Notes under the pieces: model-generated
Told to the model about the DNA's origin: nothing
Database searches by the model: none
The model's input: the letters and a program-made list of their open reading frames with translations, nothing else
DNA from: Pirellulales bacterium
Lineage (GTDB): Bacteria; Planctomycetota; Planctomycetia; Pirellulales; JAICIG01
DNA: 64,000 nucleotides
NCBI GenBank assembly: GCA_035533075.1
Contig: DATLUO010000130.1
Span: 1 to 64,000, forward strand
Direction: 5' to 3'
Part shown: piece after piece, positions 8,755 to 17,206 of the stretch
Position numbering within the stretch: position 1 is the first letter of the stretch
Layout of the letters: each line of letters begins with the position of its first letter
Translations under genes and position numbers: made by a program

Positions 8755-9300
8755 TCAGGCCGTCAGATTCAGCGATTGCCCGAGTGCGGCCAACGTGGCC
8801 GTTGCCGTGCTCGACGGCGTCGTGTTCGAAGTCGTGGACGTTCCCGTCGAGTTGGACGACGGCTGTCCTGAAGCATTGCTTTGCAGCGCTTGCACAAGGC
8901 TGTTCAGCACGCGTCGGGCGTGGTGCCCACCGTGGCCGTGGTGGGTGCTCGTGCTGTTGCCGCCCTGATTCAAGGTGTCGAGGATGTTGTTGATCTGGCT
9001 TTGTGAAAAGCCGGCCTGCGAAAGCGTATTCGACACGGCGCCGTCAAGCTGTGTCTGGAAGCTGCCGCTGCCGGAACTGCCCGAGGTGCTGGAACTGCCG
9101 GAGGTGCTGGAACCGCCCGAGCTGCCGGAAAGGGCCTGCTGCAAGTCATTCTGCAGTGCTTGCTGCAAATCTTGCACTTGGGAGGCCGAGAGCTGCGGCA
9201 GGTTTTGGCTGCTGAAATCCGAATTGCTCGTTTGCTGTTGCTGCTGAAGCAATTGGGCATTCAGCGCGGCCGACGACGAACTGATGTTCTGAATGGACAT
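8755..9300 (-). CDS. low-complexity Ser/Gln/Thr-rich hypothetical protein
   Basis: 181 aa from the ATG at 9298-9300, which has a good CAGGAGG ribosome site; upstream in-frame extension is Arg-rich and unlikely. The protein opens with MSIQNISSSSAALNAQLL and a run of five Gln. It then has Ser/Gly repeats (SGSSSTSGSSGSGS), a structured-looking middle (LDGAVSNTLSQAGFSQSQINNILDTL), a histidine/glycine cluster HHGHGGHHARR and a Ser/Thr/Asn tail. There is no hydrophobic signal peptide. The helix-like middle and His cluster hint at a metal-linked or surface role, but I do not recognise the family. Confidence 0.65.
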   Translation of the reverse strand: MSIQNISSSSAALNAQLLQQQQQTSNSDFSSQNLPQLSASQVQDLQQALQNDLQQALSGSSGGSSTSGSSSTSGSSGSGSFQTQLDGAVSNTLSQAGFSQSQINNILDTLNQGGNSTSTHHGHGGHHARRVLNSLVQALQSNASGQPSSNSTGTSTTSNTTPSSTATATLAALGQSLNLTA

Positions 9301-9496
9301 GGAAGCCTCCTGGAGCGCAAAGGTGTAAGGTGTGAAAGAGGCTGCTGTCCCGGTGGCAGCGTTGACGTGAGGCCGAATTGGCCGGTGCCAGTTATCGGCC
9401 GTCGGGCGGCGGCGAGTTGAAGCTGCCGGGCAAGGTGACCGAAACGTAATGGACGTAGGCCGCCCAAGCTGCGCGCACCGCAATGCGCGGCCACCG

Positions 9497-9525
9497 TTGC
9501 GACTGCTGCGGCAGCGTGCGATACT
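9497..9525 (+). promoter_or_regulatory. promoter for the methyltransferase-nuclease gene, possibly leaderless
   Basis: TTGCGA (9497-9502), a 17-nt spacer and GATACT (9520-9525). The ATG is at 9533, so the predicted start site falls at about 9532. No Shine-Dalgarno precedes the ATG. The 9301-9532 gap contains nothing else I can support beyond the divergent promoter region. Confidence 0.5.
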
Positions 9526-9532
9526 CGCACAC

Positions 9533-11173
9533 ATGAACACGCTTTTCTATGGCGATAATTTGCCAGTCTTACGGCGATACATCGACGACGAATCGGTTGA
9601 CCTTGTCTATCTCGACCCTCCGTTCAAAAGCGATCAAGATTACAACGTGCTGTTCGCCGAACAGGACGGGAGCCGATCGGCCGCTCAAATTCAGGCGTTT
9701 GAGGATACCTGGCAATGGGACCAAGCGGCATCGGCAGCTTACCATGAAACGGTTGAGGCTGGTGGCCAAGTCTCGTTTGTGATGCAAGCCTTTCGCCAAG
9801 CGATCGGAGCGAATGACATGCTGGCCTATTTGTCGATGATGGCGCCACGGCTCGTCGAAATGCGCCGGGTCTTGAAGCCCCGGGGCAGCATTTACCTGCA
9901 TTGCGACCCAACCGCCAGTCATTACCTAAAAATGCTGATGGACGCGGTTTTTGACCCGACGAACTTTCGCAACGAAATCACCTGGAAGCGCACCAACGCG
10001 CGGAGCACGCCGCAACGGTGGCCCCGCATCCACGACATTCTGCTGTTCTACTCCAAGTCCAGACGGTTCACGTTCAATTCTCTCAAAGTGCTTGCCGACG
10101 AAGCGAAGATGCCACATACGCTCATTACGTGGTCGGACGGAGAGAAATACCAGACCTATGAGCTGACCGCTCCCGGCGTGACGAAGATCGGAGATAGCGG
10201 CAAACCGTGGCGCGGTTATGAACCATCTTCGATGGGCCGCCACTGGGCCAACAACCATGCCCAAATGGACGAATGGGACAAGCTGGGGCTGATTCATTGG
10301 CCTAGAGAGGGAAGCGCCGGCGGCTTCCCTCGACGCCGCGATGAAACGCCGTTTGACCCCGCGACCCGCATGGTGACGGTAGGCGACGTATGGACCGACA
10401 TCGACAGAATCAATCAAGCGGCCAAAGAACGTCTCGGCTATCCGACACAGAAGCCCGAAGCGCTGCTTGACCGAATCATCAACGCCAGCAGCAACGAAGG
10501 CGACACCGTCCTTGACCCGTTCTGCGGTTGCGGGACCGCCATTGCGGTCGCAGAACGTCTCCATCGAAAGTGGGTTGGCATCGACATAACGTATCTCGCC
10601 GTGGCGCTCATCAAGAATCGGCTCACCACCGCCTTTGGCGGTTCGGCGGAGTTTGAAATCAAGGGCGAACCGACATCGGTTCCCGACGCGCAGGCGCTTG
10701 CCCGACAAGACCCATATCAGTTTCAATGGTGGGCGCTCGGGCTGGTCAACGCTCGCCCGGCTGAACAAAAGAAAGGTGCCGACAAGGGCATCGACGGCCG
10801 GATTTTTTTTCACGATGAATGGGAGGCCGGCGGAGGGCCGACCAAGCAAATCATCCTTTCAGTGAAGGCAGGTCATACCAGCGTCGCCCAGGTACGCGAC
10901 CTACGCGGCGTCCTGGACCGCGAGAAAGCGCCGATCGGCGTGCTGATCACGATGGAAGATCCAACGCGCCCAATGAAGCAGGAAGCGGCCAGTATGGGCT
11001 TTTACAAGTCGCCTTGGTCACAAGAGGATTATCCAAGACTGCAAATCCTGACGGTCGAGGAATTGCTGGGCGGCAGGAAGATCGACGCGCCGCCCCAGCG
11101 CGGGCCGGAGTTTAAGCCGGCACCCAGGGCGAAGCGGAAGCCGAGACACCGGCAGAAGGAACTGGGCGAATAG
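9533..11173 (+). CDS. DNA N6/N4-methyltransferase fused to a PD-(D/E)XK (Mrr-like) domain
   Basis: 546 aa from ATG 9533. Motif IV DPPF is at residues 28-31, before the SAM motif DPFCGCGT at about 328, i.e. the beta-class order of amino-methyltransferases. In between is a long target-recognition-type insert. After the methylase core, residues ~405-500 contain KGADKGIDGRIFF (an acidic residue in a GIDG turn), then QIILSVKAG at ~440. This resembles the D...(x)VK core of Mrr-like PD-(D/E)XK nucleases. The C-terminus is basic (PAPRAKRKPRHRQ). One chain therefore may both modify and cut DNA. No separate endonuclease or specificity gene lies next to it. DNA target unknown. Confidence 0.82.
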   Translation: MNTLFYGDNLPVLRRYIDDESVDLVYLDPPFKSDQDYNVLFAEQDGSRSAAQIQAFEDTWQWDQAASAAYHETVEAGGQVSFVMQAFRQAIGANDMLAYLSMMAPRLVEMRRVLKPRGSIYLHCDPTASHYLKMLMDAVFDPTNFRNEITWKRTNARSTPQRWPRIHDILLFYSKSRRFTFNSLKVLADEAKMPHTLITWSDGEKYQTYELTAPGVTKIGDSGKPWRGYEPSSMGRHWANNHAQMDEWDKLGLIHWPREGSAGGFPRRRDETPFDPATRMVTVGDVWTDIDRINQAAKERLGYPTQKPEALLDRIINASSNEGDTVLDPFCGCGTAIAVAERLHRKWVGIDITYLAVALIKNRLTTAFGGSAEFEIKGEPTSVPDAQALARQDPYQFQWWALGLVNARPAEQKKGADKGIDGRIFFHDEWEAGGGPTKQIILSVKAGHTSVAQVRDLRGVLDREKAPIGVLITMEDPTRPMKQEAASMGFYKSPWSQEDYPRLQILTVEELLGGRKIDAPPQRGPEFKPAPRAKRKPRHRQKELGE

Positions 11174-11289
11174 CTGGAAGCGGACATGACATTGCACGGC
11201 ATATAGTATTCGCCCTCCCGCGACACTAGAATGTCGGCACGGGTATCTCTTCGAGGCACATTGCCGTCTGTCATCAGGAGAACGTCGCC

Positions 11290-13980
11290 ATGTCGCATCG
11301 CCGCTTTACGCTTGGGGTCGCATCTTTGCTCGGCGGCCTCGTTCTGGCCGGCTGGCAATCGCAGTTGTTTTTCGTCGCCGAGGTCGCCACGGCGTCGGCC
11401 GCACAGAAAGAAGAAGCCGATTCCGCTACTGGGAAGAAAGCCGCGCCTAATGCGGCCGAAGGAACTCAAGCCGAGCGTCGCCAGGCCAACCAGCGCAGGC
11501 GCCGCGCTCAACAGCAGGCCAACGTGGCCGCCCCCGGACCGCGGGAAGCCGCGAGCGAAGGCGGTGTACCGGTGCTCTCGACGGGCGATTCCTACGACGA
11601 CTTCGCTTCCGTCGCGCAGGCGCCCGATGGCAGCCTCTATGCCGCCTACGCCGCCTACTTCGACGGCTATGACCAGATCCGCCTGCACAAGCGATTGCCC
11701 GACGGCACTTGGTCGACCCGCACGCACGTGCCGCTAGTGCATGCCCGGCCCGATATCTGGATGCCGCAACTCGCGGTCGATGCGGAGAACCGTGTCTGGG
11801 TCCTATGGTGCGAGCAATCGCCCGCCAGCAAAGACGCGCCGGGAAATTGGGACCTCTATGCGCGTTCATTTTCCGGCGACTCATGGAGCGACCTGGTGCG
11901 GCTCACCGACGATCCCAAGCCCGATATCCATCCGCACGTGGCCATCGACGCCCGCCACAACATTTATGTCGTCTGGCAAGCGCACCCCGACAACACGGGC
12001 GATATCCAGCTTTGCAAGTTCGATGGCCAAACCTGGTCGAAGCCGCTGGCCGTGACTTCCGGGGCCGCGAGTGATTGGCACCCGCACGTCGCCATCGACG
12101 GCCAAGGCACCGCTTGGATCGCCTTCGACAGCTACCGCAACGGCGACTACGACGTGTTTCTCACCAGCGTCAATGACGGCGTGGTGGGCGATCTAGTTCC
12201 CATCGCGACTAGCCGGTTTTATGAGGCGCACGCCAGCGTGGCCTGCACGCCCGACGGCCGCGTGTGGGTGGCCTGGGAGCAAGGCGGCTATCTGTGGGGA
12301 AAAGACCAGGGGTACTGGCTGAAGCAGACCAACAAGAATGTGGGCACGGTGCTGGGGAGTCCTCGCCAGGTCCACGTCGCCGCGTGGCAAGACGGGCGGC
12401 TGCTGGCCGCGCCGCCGGTGGACTCGAAGTTGCCCGAGAATGCGCCGCGCGGCACCGCCATGCCCGCACTCGCCGCCGACGCCGATGGCCGCCTCTGGCT
12501 CCGTTTTCGCCGGCATCAACGCGGGGCTCCTCCGCCCAACCGGCCGCTGCAGGGCAGAAGCTACTGGACCGAGAACGTGACCCATCTGACCACCGATGGC
12601 TGGGCGGATCCGACGATGCTGCCCAACAGCACCGGACGCATCAGCGTGTTCAGCCGCGTTGTGCCGCTGGCTGAAGGCGGCCTGGCGATCGCATACTCCA
12701 GCGATCAACGCAGGCCGCCCAACTATCATCAGCCGCTCCGCGATCAGGCGCTCGTGACCACGCTCGCTCGGCCCGACGAGCCGGCGGGCTGTCCCGACCT
12801 GGCCGCCTACATGCCGCCCGCCCCGCCTGAGAAAGCCGGCCAGTGGGATGATGAGCGCGAGACGCGGCAGGTGGCCGCCATTCGCGAGCACGAGGAGCAG
12901 ATCGGCGGCGAAAAAATGCGGATTGTCCGCGGCGATCTGCACCGGCATACCGAGCTGAGCTGGGACGTGGGGCCGGCCGGCGACGGCTCGTTCCTCGATT
13001 TCTATCGCTACATGATCGACGTGGCAGCCATGGATTTCGGCGGCCTGACCGATCACCAGGGCGGCGGGCATTATCCCTATCACTGGTGGCTGATCGAGAA
13101 GTCCGCCGATCTCTATTACCTGCCGCCGCGGTTTGTGCCGCTCTACAGCTACGAGCGCAGCGCCCAGTTTCCGCACGGCCACCGCAACGTTTTCCATAGC
13201 TACCGCGGCGTGCCGGTCTTCCCGTTTCAAATCAAGCTCACGCAGACGGGCGTGTTTCCCGGCGTGGGCACGGGCAATCTTTCCGACGACGACACGAAGC
13301 TGCTCTATCAATATCTGCACGGCACCGGCGGACTGGCCATCTCGCACACTTCGGCCACCTCGACGATGGGCACCGACTGGCGCGACAACGACCCGGAAAT
13401 CGAGCCGGTCGTCGAGATTTATCAGGGCGCCCGCAACAGCTATGAGGTAGTGGGCGGGCCGCGCGTCCACGACGTCGCCAACGCGCCGCCCGCCGACGCG
13501 CCCGGCGGCTACCAGGAAGAAGGCCTGGTCTGGAACGCCCTGGCCAAAGGCTACCGGCTGGGCATGACGTCGTCGAGCGATCACGGTTCGACGCACATTT
13601 CTTACAGCATGGTCTACACGCCCAAGAACGACCGGCAGAGCATCTTGGACGCGGTCCGCCGCCGGCACACCTACGGCGCGACCGACAACCTGATCGTCGC
13701 CGCGCGGGCCAACGGGCATTTCATGGGCGAAGAGTTCACCACAGCCCAGCGGCCCGCGCTGGAGCTGCACGTGGCGGCCACCGACAAGATTGCCCGCATC
13801 GACCTGGTTCGCAACAACGTCTACATCTACACCACCTCGCCGCTGCGCGAGAACGCCGACCTGAAATACGTCGACATGGAGCCGAAAGCGGGGCTGAACT
13901 ATTATTATTTCCGCATCCAGCAGGACGATGGCCAGATAGCCTGGGCCAGTCCGTTGTGGATTCACTACGAACCGAAGTAG
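11290..13980 (+). CDS. secreted beta-propeller plus DUF3604 protein
   Basis: 896 aa, ATG after an AGGAG site (11276-11280). An N-terminal hydrophobic signal (MSHRRFTLGVASLLGGLVLAG) is followed by an Ala/Lys/Arg-rich linker. Residues ~90-490 carry repeated blades with motifs such as YAAYAAYFDGYDQIRL and VWVAWEQGGYLW, typical of sialidase/BNR-type propellers. From about residue 548, RGDLHRHTELSWD begins a DUF3604 domain, with later GLTDHQGG and TSSSDHGSTH. DUF3604 resembles the PHP metallo-phosphoesterase fold, and those His/Asp residues suit metal binding. Likely an exported enzyme of unknown substrate. A palindromic repeat lies just beyond its 3' end. Confidence 0.8.
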   Translation: MSHRRFTLGVASLLGGLVLAGWQSQLFFVAEVATASAAQKEEADSATGKKAAPNAAEGTQAERRQANQRRRRAQQQANVAAPGPREAASEGGVPVLSTGDSYDDFASVAQAPDGSLYAAYAAYFDGYDQIRLHKRLPDGTWSTRTHVPLVHARPDIWMPQLAVDAENRVWVLWCEQSPASKDAPGNWDLYARSFSGDSWSDLVRLTDDPKPDIHPHVAIDARHNIYVVWQAHPDNTGDIQLCKFDGQTWSKPLAVTSGAASDWHPHVAIDGQGTAWIAFDSYRNGDYDVFLTSVNDGVVGDLVPIATSRFYEAHASVACTPDGRVWVAWEQGGYLWGKDQGYWLKQTNKNVGTVLGSPRQVHVAAWQDGRLLAAPPVDSKLPENAPRGTAMPALAADADGRLWLRFRRHQRGAPPPNRPLQGRSYWTENVTHLTTDGWADPTMLPNSTGRISVFSRVVPLAEGGLAIAYSSDQRRPPNYHQPLRDQALVTTLARPDEPAGCPDLAAYMPPAPPEKAGQWDDERETRQVAAIREHEEQIGGEKMRIVRGDLHRHTELSWDVGPAGDGSFLDFYRYMIDVAAMDFGGLTDHQGGGHYPYHWWLIEKSADLYYLPPRFVPLYSYERSAQFPHGHRNVFHSYRGVPVFPFQIKLTQTGVFPGVGTGNLSDDDTKLLYQYLHGTGGLAISHTSATSTMGTDWRDNDPEIEPVVEIYQGARNSYEVVGGPRVHDVANAPPADAPGGYQEEGLVWNALAKGYRLGMTSSSDHGSTHISYSMVYTPKNDRQSILDAVRRRHTYGATDNLIVAARANGHFMGEEFTTAQRPALELHVAATDKIARIDLVRNNVYIYTTSPLRENADLKYVDMEPKAGLNYYYFRIQQDDGQIAWASPLWIHYEPK

Positions 13981-14018
13981 GCGCGTGAGCGCAATGTGGC
14001 GGCTGGGGGGCAGAAGCT

Positions 14019-14062
14019 CGTAGGGTGGGACCAGCGAGCTTGCGAGCGCCGGCCCACCCTAC
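14019..14062. repeat. 3'-end palindromic repeat, family 1 (compact copy)
   Basis: A single core (GCGAGCTTGCGAGCGCCGG) is bounded directly by GTAGGGTGGG on the left and CCCACCCTAC on the right. It therefore looks like the paired form after loss of the interior. It sits between the convergent DUF3604 gene (+) and the NfeD-like gene (-). Confidence 0.9.
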
Positions 14063-14072
14063 ACAGTCGACA

Positions 14073-14648
14073 TTACGCCAAGGGGTCCTCGAACGACTCG
14101 AGGCCCAACGACTCGATCGGCCGCGACAAGGGATCGTCGGCCGCCGGCTCGGCCGGCTTGTCGCTGGGGCGCACGACGACGCGCGTGCCGCGGACTTCGA
14201 CCACCTGCACCCATTGCCCCTTCTCGATGGCCATGCCTTCGCTGACCGCATCGATGTTGCGTCCGTCGATGAAAACGGCGCCGCTGGGAAGCATCAGGCT
14301 CTTGGCCTGGCCGATGCGGCCCACCAGAGCTTTCAGCAGGCGGCGCTCGTCGTCTTGCGGCAATACTTCTTCGCTGGTAGGAGCCGCCAGCAGCACGCGG
14401 CGGCCGATGGCGGTCTCAGGCCAATACTGCAGGGCCGCGATCAACACCGCCGGCAGGGCCACCACCGCCAGGCCCAGAAAACTCAGCCCGTACCAGGGTC
14501 CCCGGTAAAACGCCAGCCCGATGGCCGACAGCACCGACACGATCGAGAGAAAACCAATCACGCCGCCGGAGGGAATAAAGATTTCCAGCACGGCCAGTGA
14601 AACGCCCACCAGCATCAGAATAACGGCCCAGGCCACGGGGTCTAACAT
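14073..14648 (-). CDS. NfeD-like membrane protein (short form)
   Basis: 191 aa. Two to three N-terminal membrane segments (VAWAVILMLVGVSLAVLEIF, GVIGFLSIVSVLSAIGLAFY, LSFLGLAVVALPAVLIAAL) precede a soluble C-terminal region with GAVFIDGRNIDAVSEGMAIEKG and VQVVEVRGTRVVVRPS. That pattern is the OB-fold NfeD domain. NfeD proteins associate with stomatin/flotillin-like partners and membrane proteases. Its ATG lies 9 nt after the stop of the long NfeD-family gene, so the two are cotranscribed. Confidence 0.85.
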   Translation of the reverse strand: MLDPVAWAVILMLVGVSLAVLEIFIPSGGVIGFLSIVSVLSAIGLAFYRGPWYGLSFLGLAVVALPAVLIAALQYWPETAIGRRVLLAAPTSEEVLPQDDERRLLKALVGRIGQAKSLMLPSGAVFIDGRNIDAVSEGMAIEKGQWVQVVEVRGTRVVVRPSDKPAEPAADDPLSRPIESLGLESFEDPLA

Positions 14649-14657
14649 GGTGCCACC

Positions 14658-16892
14658 TCAGACAAGCCCGCGAACCACAACGCGATTGGCACGCACCTCG
14701 ACCACCTCGACCGGTTGGCCGCGGTCGACGAACTCGCCGTCGGTCAGCACGTCGACGAGCTGATCGCCGATGCGCGCCTTTCCGCCCGGCACCAGCGGCG
14801 TATAGGCCGTACCGCGAAGCCCTAAGAGATGGTCGAAGCGGGCCAGCGCCTCGCGCTCGCTGATGCGCGAGGCTTCTTCGCTCGACGGCGGCGCCAACAC
14901 CATGTTGTTCAGCACCGGCGTGTGCGGCAGGTAACGTCGTATCGCCGCGACCGCCACCACCACGCCCAGACCGGAGCCCGTCAGCATCAACAAGCTGTTG
15001 CGAAGGTGGTGCAATTGGTATTCGTTGCGCGGCAACACGAAGGTCTGGCTGGCGAGAATCAGCGAGACGATCACCAGCAGCCCGCCGGCCAGGCCGAACA
15101 AGCCGAAGCCGGGCAAGACAAAAATCTCCAGGGCCAGGCAAGTCAGCCCGCCCAGGAAGAGTAGCACTTCCAGCCAACCCGCCGTGCCGCCCAGGTGCTG
15201 GCTCCAGAAATAGAGCATGAAACAGAACGCCGCGATCAGCCCGCCCAGGCCGATGCCGGGCGATTGCAGCTCGGCATACAGCGCCGCACCGCCGATGAAC
15301 AACAAGAAGTAGGCGACGCCCGGCGACTTCAACGCATCGATCAGAAAATCGGCCCAGCCGGGTTCAATCAACGCCGGATCCTGCTCCAGGCCGTAGTGCG
15401 CTTTCAGGCCGGCAAAGTCCTGCACCAGGGCGTGCGCCAGACCGAGCTGTTCCGCCTGCTCGCCGTTGACCTGCAACGCCTTGCCGGCTTCGGCCACCTG
15501 CGGGCCGCGTTGCCACTGTTTGGCATCGTCGAGCTTTCCCGCCTGCTCTTCGGTGAAGTAATCGACCAGTCCGTCCGTTTGCCGGGTGTAGCGAAAGACG
15601 GGGGTCATGGCCTCGACGAGTGCCGCCGCCAATGCCGGCGAGTGCCGCTTTTGCCCGGCGATGGCTGCCACCGAATGGGCCAACGCCTCTTGCTCGCCCT
15701 CTTTCAGTGCCGCCGCGCCGGAACCGCCCAGCACGGCCTGAGGGCGCATCACAATCTGGTCGCAGGCCAGCGCCAGATACGCCGCGTCGCCGCGCGCTTC
15801 CGACTGAATGTAGGCCACGGTCCGGCGCTGCTTGGCATCGATGCCCACCATGAAGTTCGCCAGATTGATGCTGTCGTTCGGTGAGCCGCCCGGACTATCG
15901 ATCCAGAAGCACAGCAGGTTGACGTCGTGGTCGCGAATCTGAGTCTGCACCAGGGTCTGCACCTGGTTGGTCAAGGCATCCGTGATCGGCCCCTTGATGG
16001 CGATCCGCACCGGCCGCATCGTGCCACTCAGCGCCAGGTCTTCTTCGACGGCACTGGCCGGCAGCCCCAGCGCCTTGGCCACCGCCTGCCGATCGTCGGC
16101 CAAATAACTCACGAAACCCAGTTCGCGGGCACGCTCGCCGCTGAACAAGCCCGGTTTGCCCGCCGGAATCAACGGTTCTTCTTTGGCGATCGACTTCTCT
16201 TTGCGCACTTCGGGCAACCGGTCGGCCCGCACAAATTCGCGGCTCACGTCGGTCTCGACCAGACGCAGGTCGACGGCCGGATCGAGCATCTTCAGGGCCA
16301 CGTCGGCGGGCACGGTCTTGCGGGCGTTCGCGATCTCCGCGTAGGCATTGCGTTCCGACTGCTTGATTCCCTTCTCCGGGTCGCCCGCGGCGCCCAACTC
16401 GGCTTCGTCGCTCATGATGATCTCATCGCAGGCCAAGGCGACGAGCACGCCATGCCCGGTGAGCGTTTCTGGAAGGTAGGCCACGGTCGTGGCGCCGTTC
16501 AGGTTCGTCCCCGACAAATAGCGGGCAAGATCGTAGGCCTTGCCGAACTCGATGTCGCCGGGGTGGATCTCGAAGATGATGATCGGCCAACGGCCATCTT
16601 GCTTGGCCTTCTTGATCGCTTCGCTCACGGCGCGGCGAATCCGGTTTTCGAGCCGGTCGCTCATGTCGAGATTGAGTCGGATCAGAATGCCGATTCGCTG
16701 CCGGCCGTCGCCCGCGGAGTTCTTACCGGGGTTGGCATTGCCGGCCGCTTCCTTGGCCGGCTGCCCGTCAGCGGCCTTGGCTTTCTTGGCGGCATCCGCG
16801 AAGCAGCGGTCGCCGGCAGAGATGCCGAGGCACAGCCAGGCGCAAAGCCAGAGCAACCTGCCGGGAAGTGCTGGCAGAAAACGGTCGAGCAT
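14658..16892 (-). CDS. NfeD-family protein with two degenerate ClpP-like domains
   Basis: 744 aa from ATG 16892, which has GGAGG 5 nt upstream. A signal sequence is followed by two ClpP-class (crotonase-like) domains, about residues 60-260 and 290-480, three to four membrane segments (for example YFLLFIGGAALYAEL) and a C-terminal NfeD OB domain. Family proteases carry a nucleophilic Ser in an ASAG-type motif ahead of ALACDEI. Here the matching positions read LTGHGVLVALACDEI and ARGDAAYLALACDQI, so that Ser appears missing from both domains. The SPGG oxyanion-type motif is kept in the second. It is probably a membrane scaffold or pseudoprotease unless another nucleophile is used. Confidence 0.82.
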   Translation of the reverse strand: MLDRFLPALPGRLLWLCAWLCLGISAGDRCFADAAKKAKAADGQPAKEAAGNANPGKNSAGDGRQRIGILIRLNLDMSDRLENRIRRAVSEAIKKAKQDGRWPIIIFEIHPGDIEFGKAYDLARYLSGTNLNGATTVAYLPETLTGHGVLVALACDEIIMSDEAELGAAGDPEKGIKQSERNAYAEIANARKTVPADVALKMLDPAVDLRLVETDVSREFVRADRLPEVRKEKSIAKEEPLIPAGKPGLFSGERARELGFVSYLADDRQAVAKALGLPASAVEEDLALSGTMRPVRIAIKGPITDALTNQVQTLVQTQIRDHDVNLLCFWIDSPGGSPNDSINLANFMVGIDAKQRRTVAYIQSEARGDAAYLALACDQIVMRPQAVLGGSGAAALKEGEQEALAHSVAAIAGQKRHSPALAAALVEAMTPVFRYTRQTDGLVDYFTEEQAGKLDDAKQWQRGPQVAEAGKALQVNGEQAEQLGLAHALVQDFAGLKAHYGLEQDPALIEPGWADFLIDALKSPGVAYFLLFIGGAALYAELQSPGIGLGGLIAAFCFMLYFWSQHLGGTAGWLEVLLFLGGLTCLALEIFVLPGFGLFGLAGGLLVIVSLILASQTFVLPRNEYQLHHLRNSLLMLTGSGLGVVVAVAAIRRYLPHTPVLNNMVLAPPSSEEASRISEREALARFDHLLGLRGTAYTPLVPGGKARIGDQLVDVLTDGEFVDRGQPVEVVEVRANRVVVRGLV

Positions 16893-17013
16893 TGGGCCTC
16901 CGGGCCCCGTTCCGCGTTGTAAGCTGATGCGCCGCGGTTCCATAGAGGTTGAAAACACGTGCCGCGCGAAAACCGCGCAAGTAATTAGCACATTTAGCCT
17001 TTGGGCCGCCTAG

Positions 17014-17041
17014 ATTATAAGCCCGCGCCAAGCTGAGTCAA
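17014..17041 (-). promoter_or_regulatory. sigma-70-type promoter for the NfeD operon
   Basis: On the minus strand, TTGACT (17036-17041), a 16-nt spacer and a perfect TATAAT (17014-17019). The predicted start is near 17007, giving a ~115-nt leader to ATG 16892. A small stem (AACTCCCA/TGGGAGTT, 17077-17106) lies between this promoter and the end of the DUF3999 gene. Confidence 0.75.
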
Positions 17042-17206
17042 ACTAGCCCACCCCTCTAGACGAGGGCCGTGCCGATAACTCCCACCGCCATAAGACGATG
17101 GGAGTTGCCGCGGCTGCTCTCGCTATGCGAATCTGATGCCGCGAGATGTCCACTTCGCTGGTGGCAACAGCTCGGCCTGGGCCGCTGCTTGGAAGACGAA
17201 CGAATG

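Noticed and set aside
17077-17106. AACTCCCA/TGGGAGTT stem between DUF3999 and the NfeD promoter as a terminator
   Set aside because: Eight-base stem with a 14-nt loop and no T-run on the relevant strand; weak.
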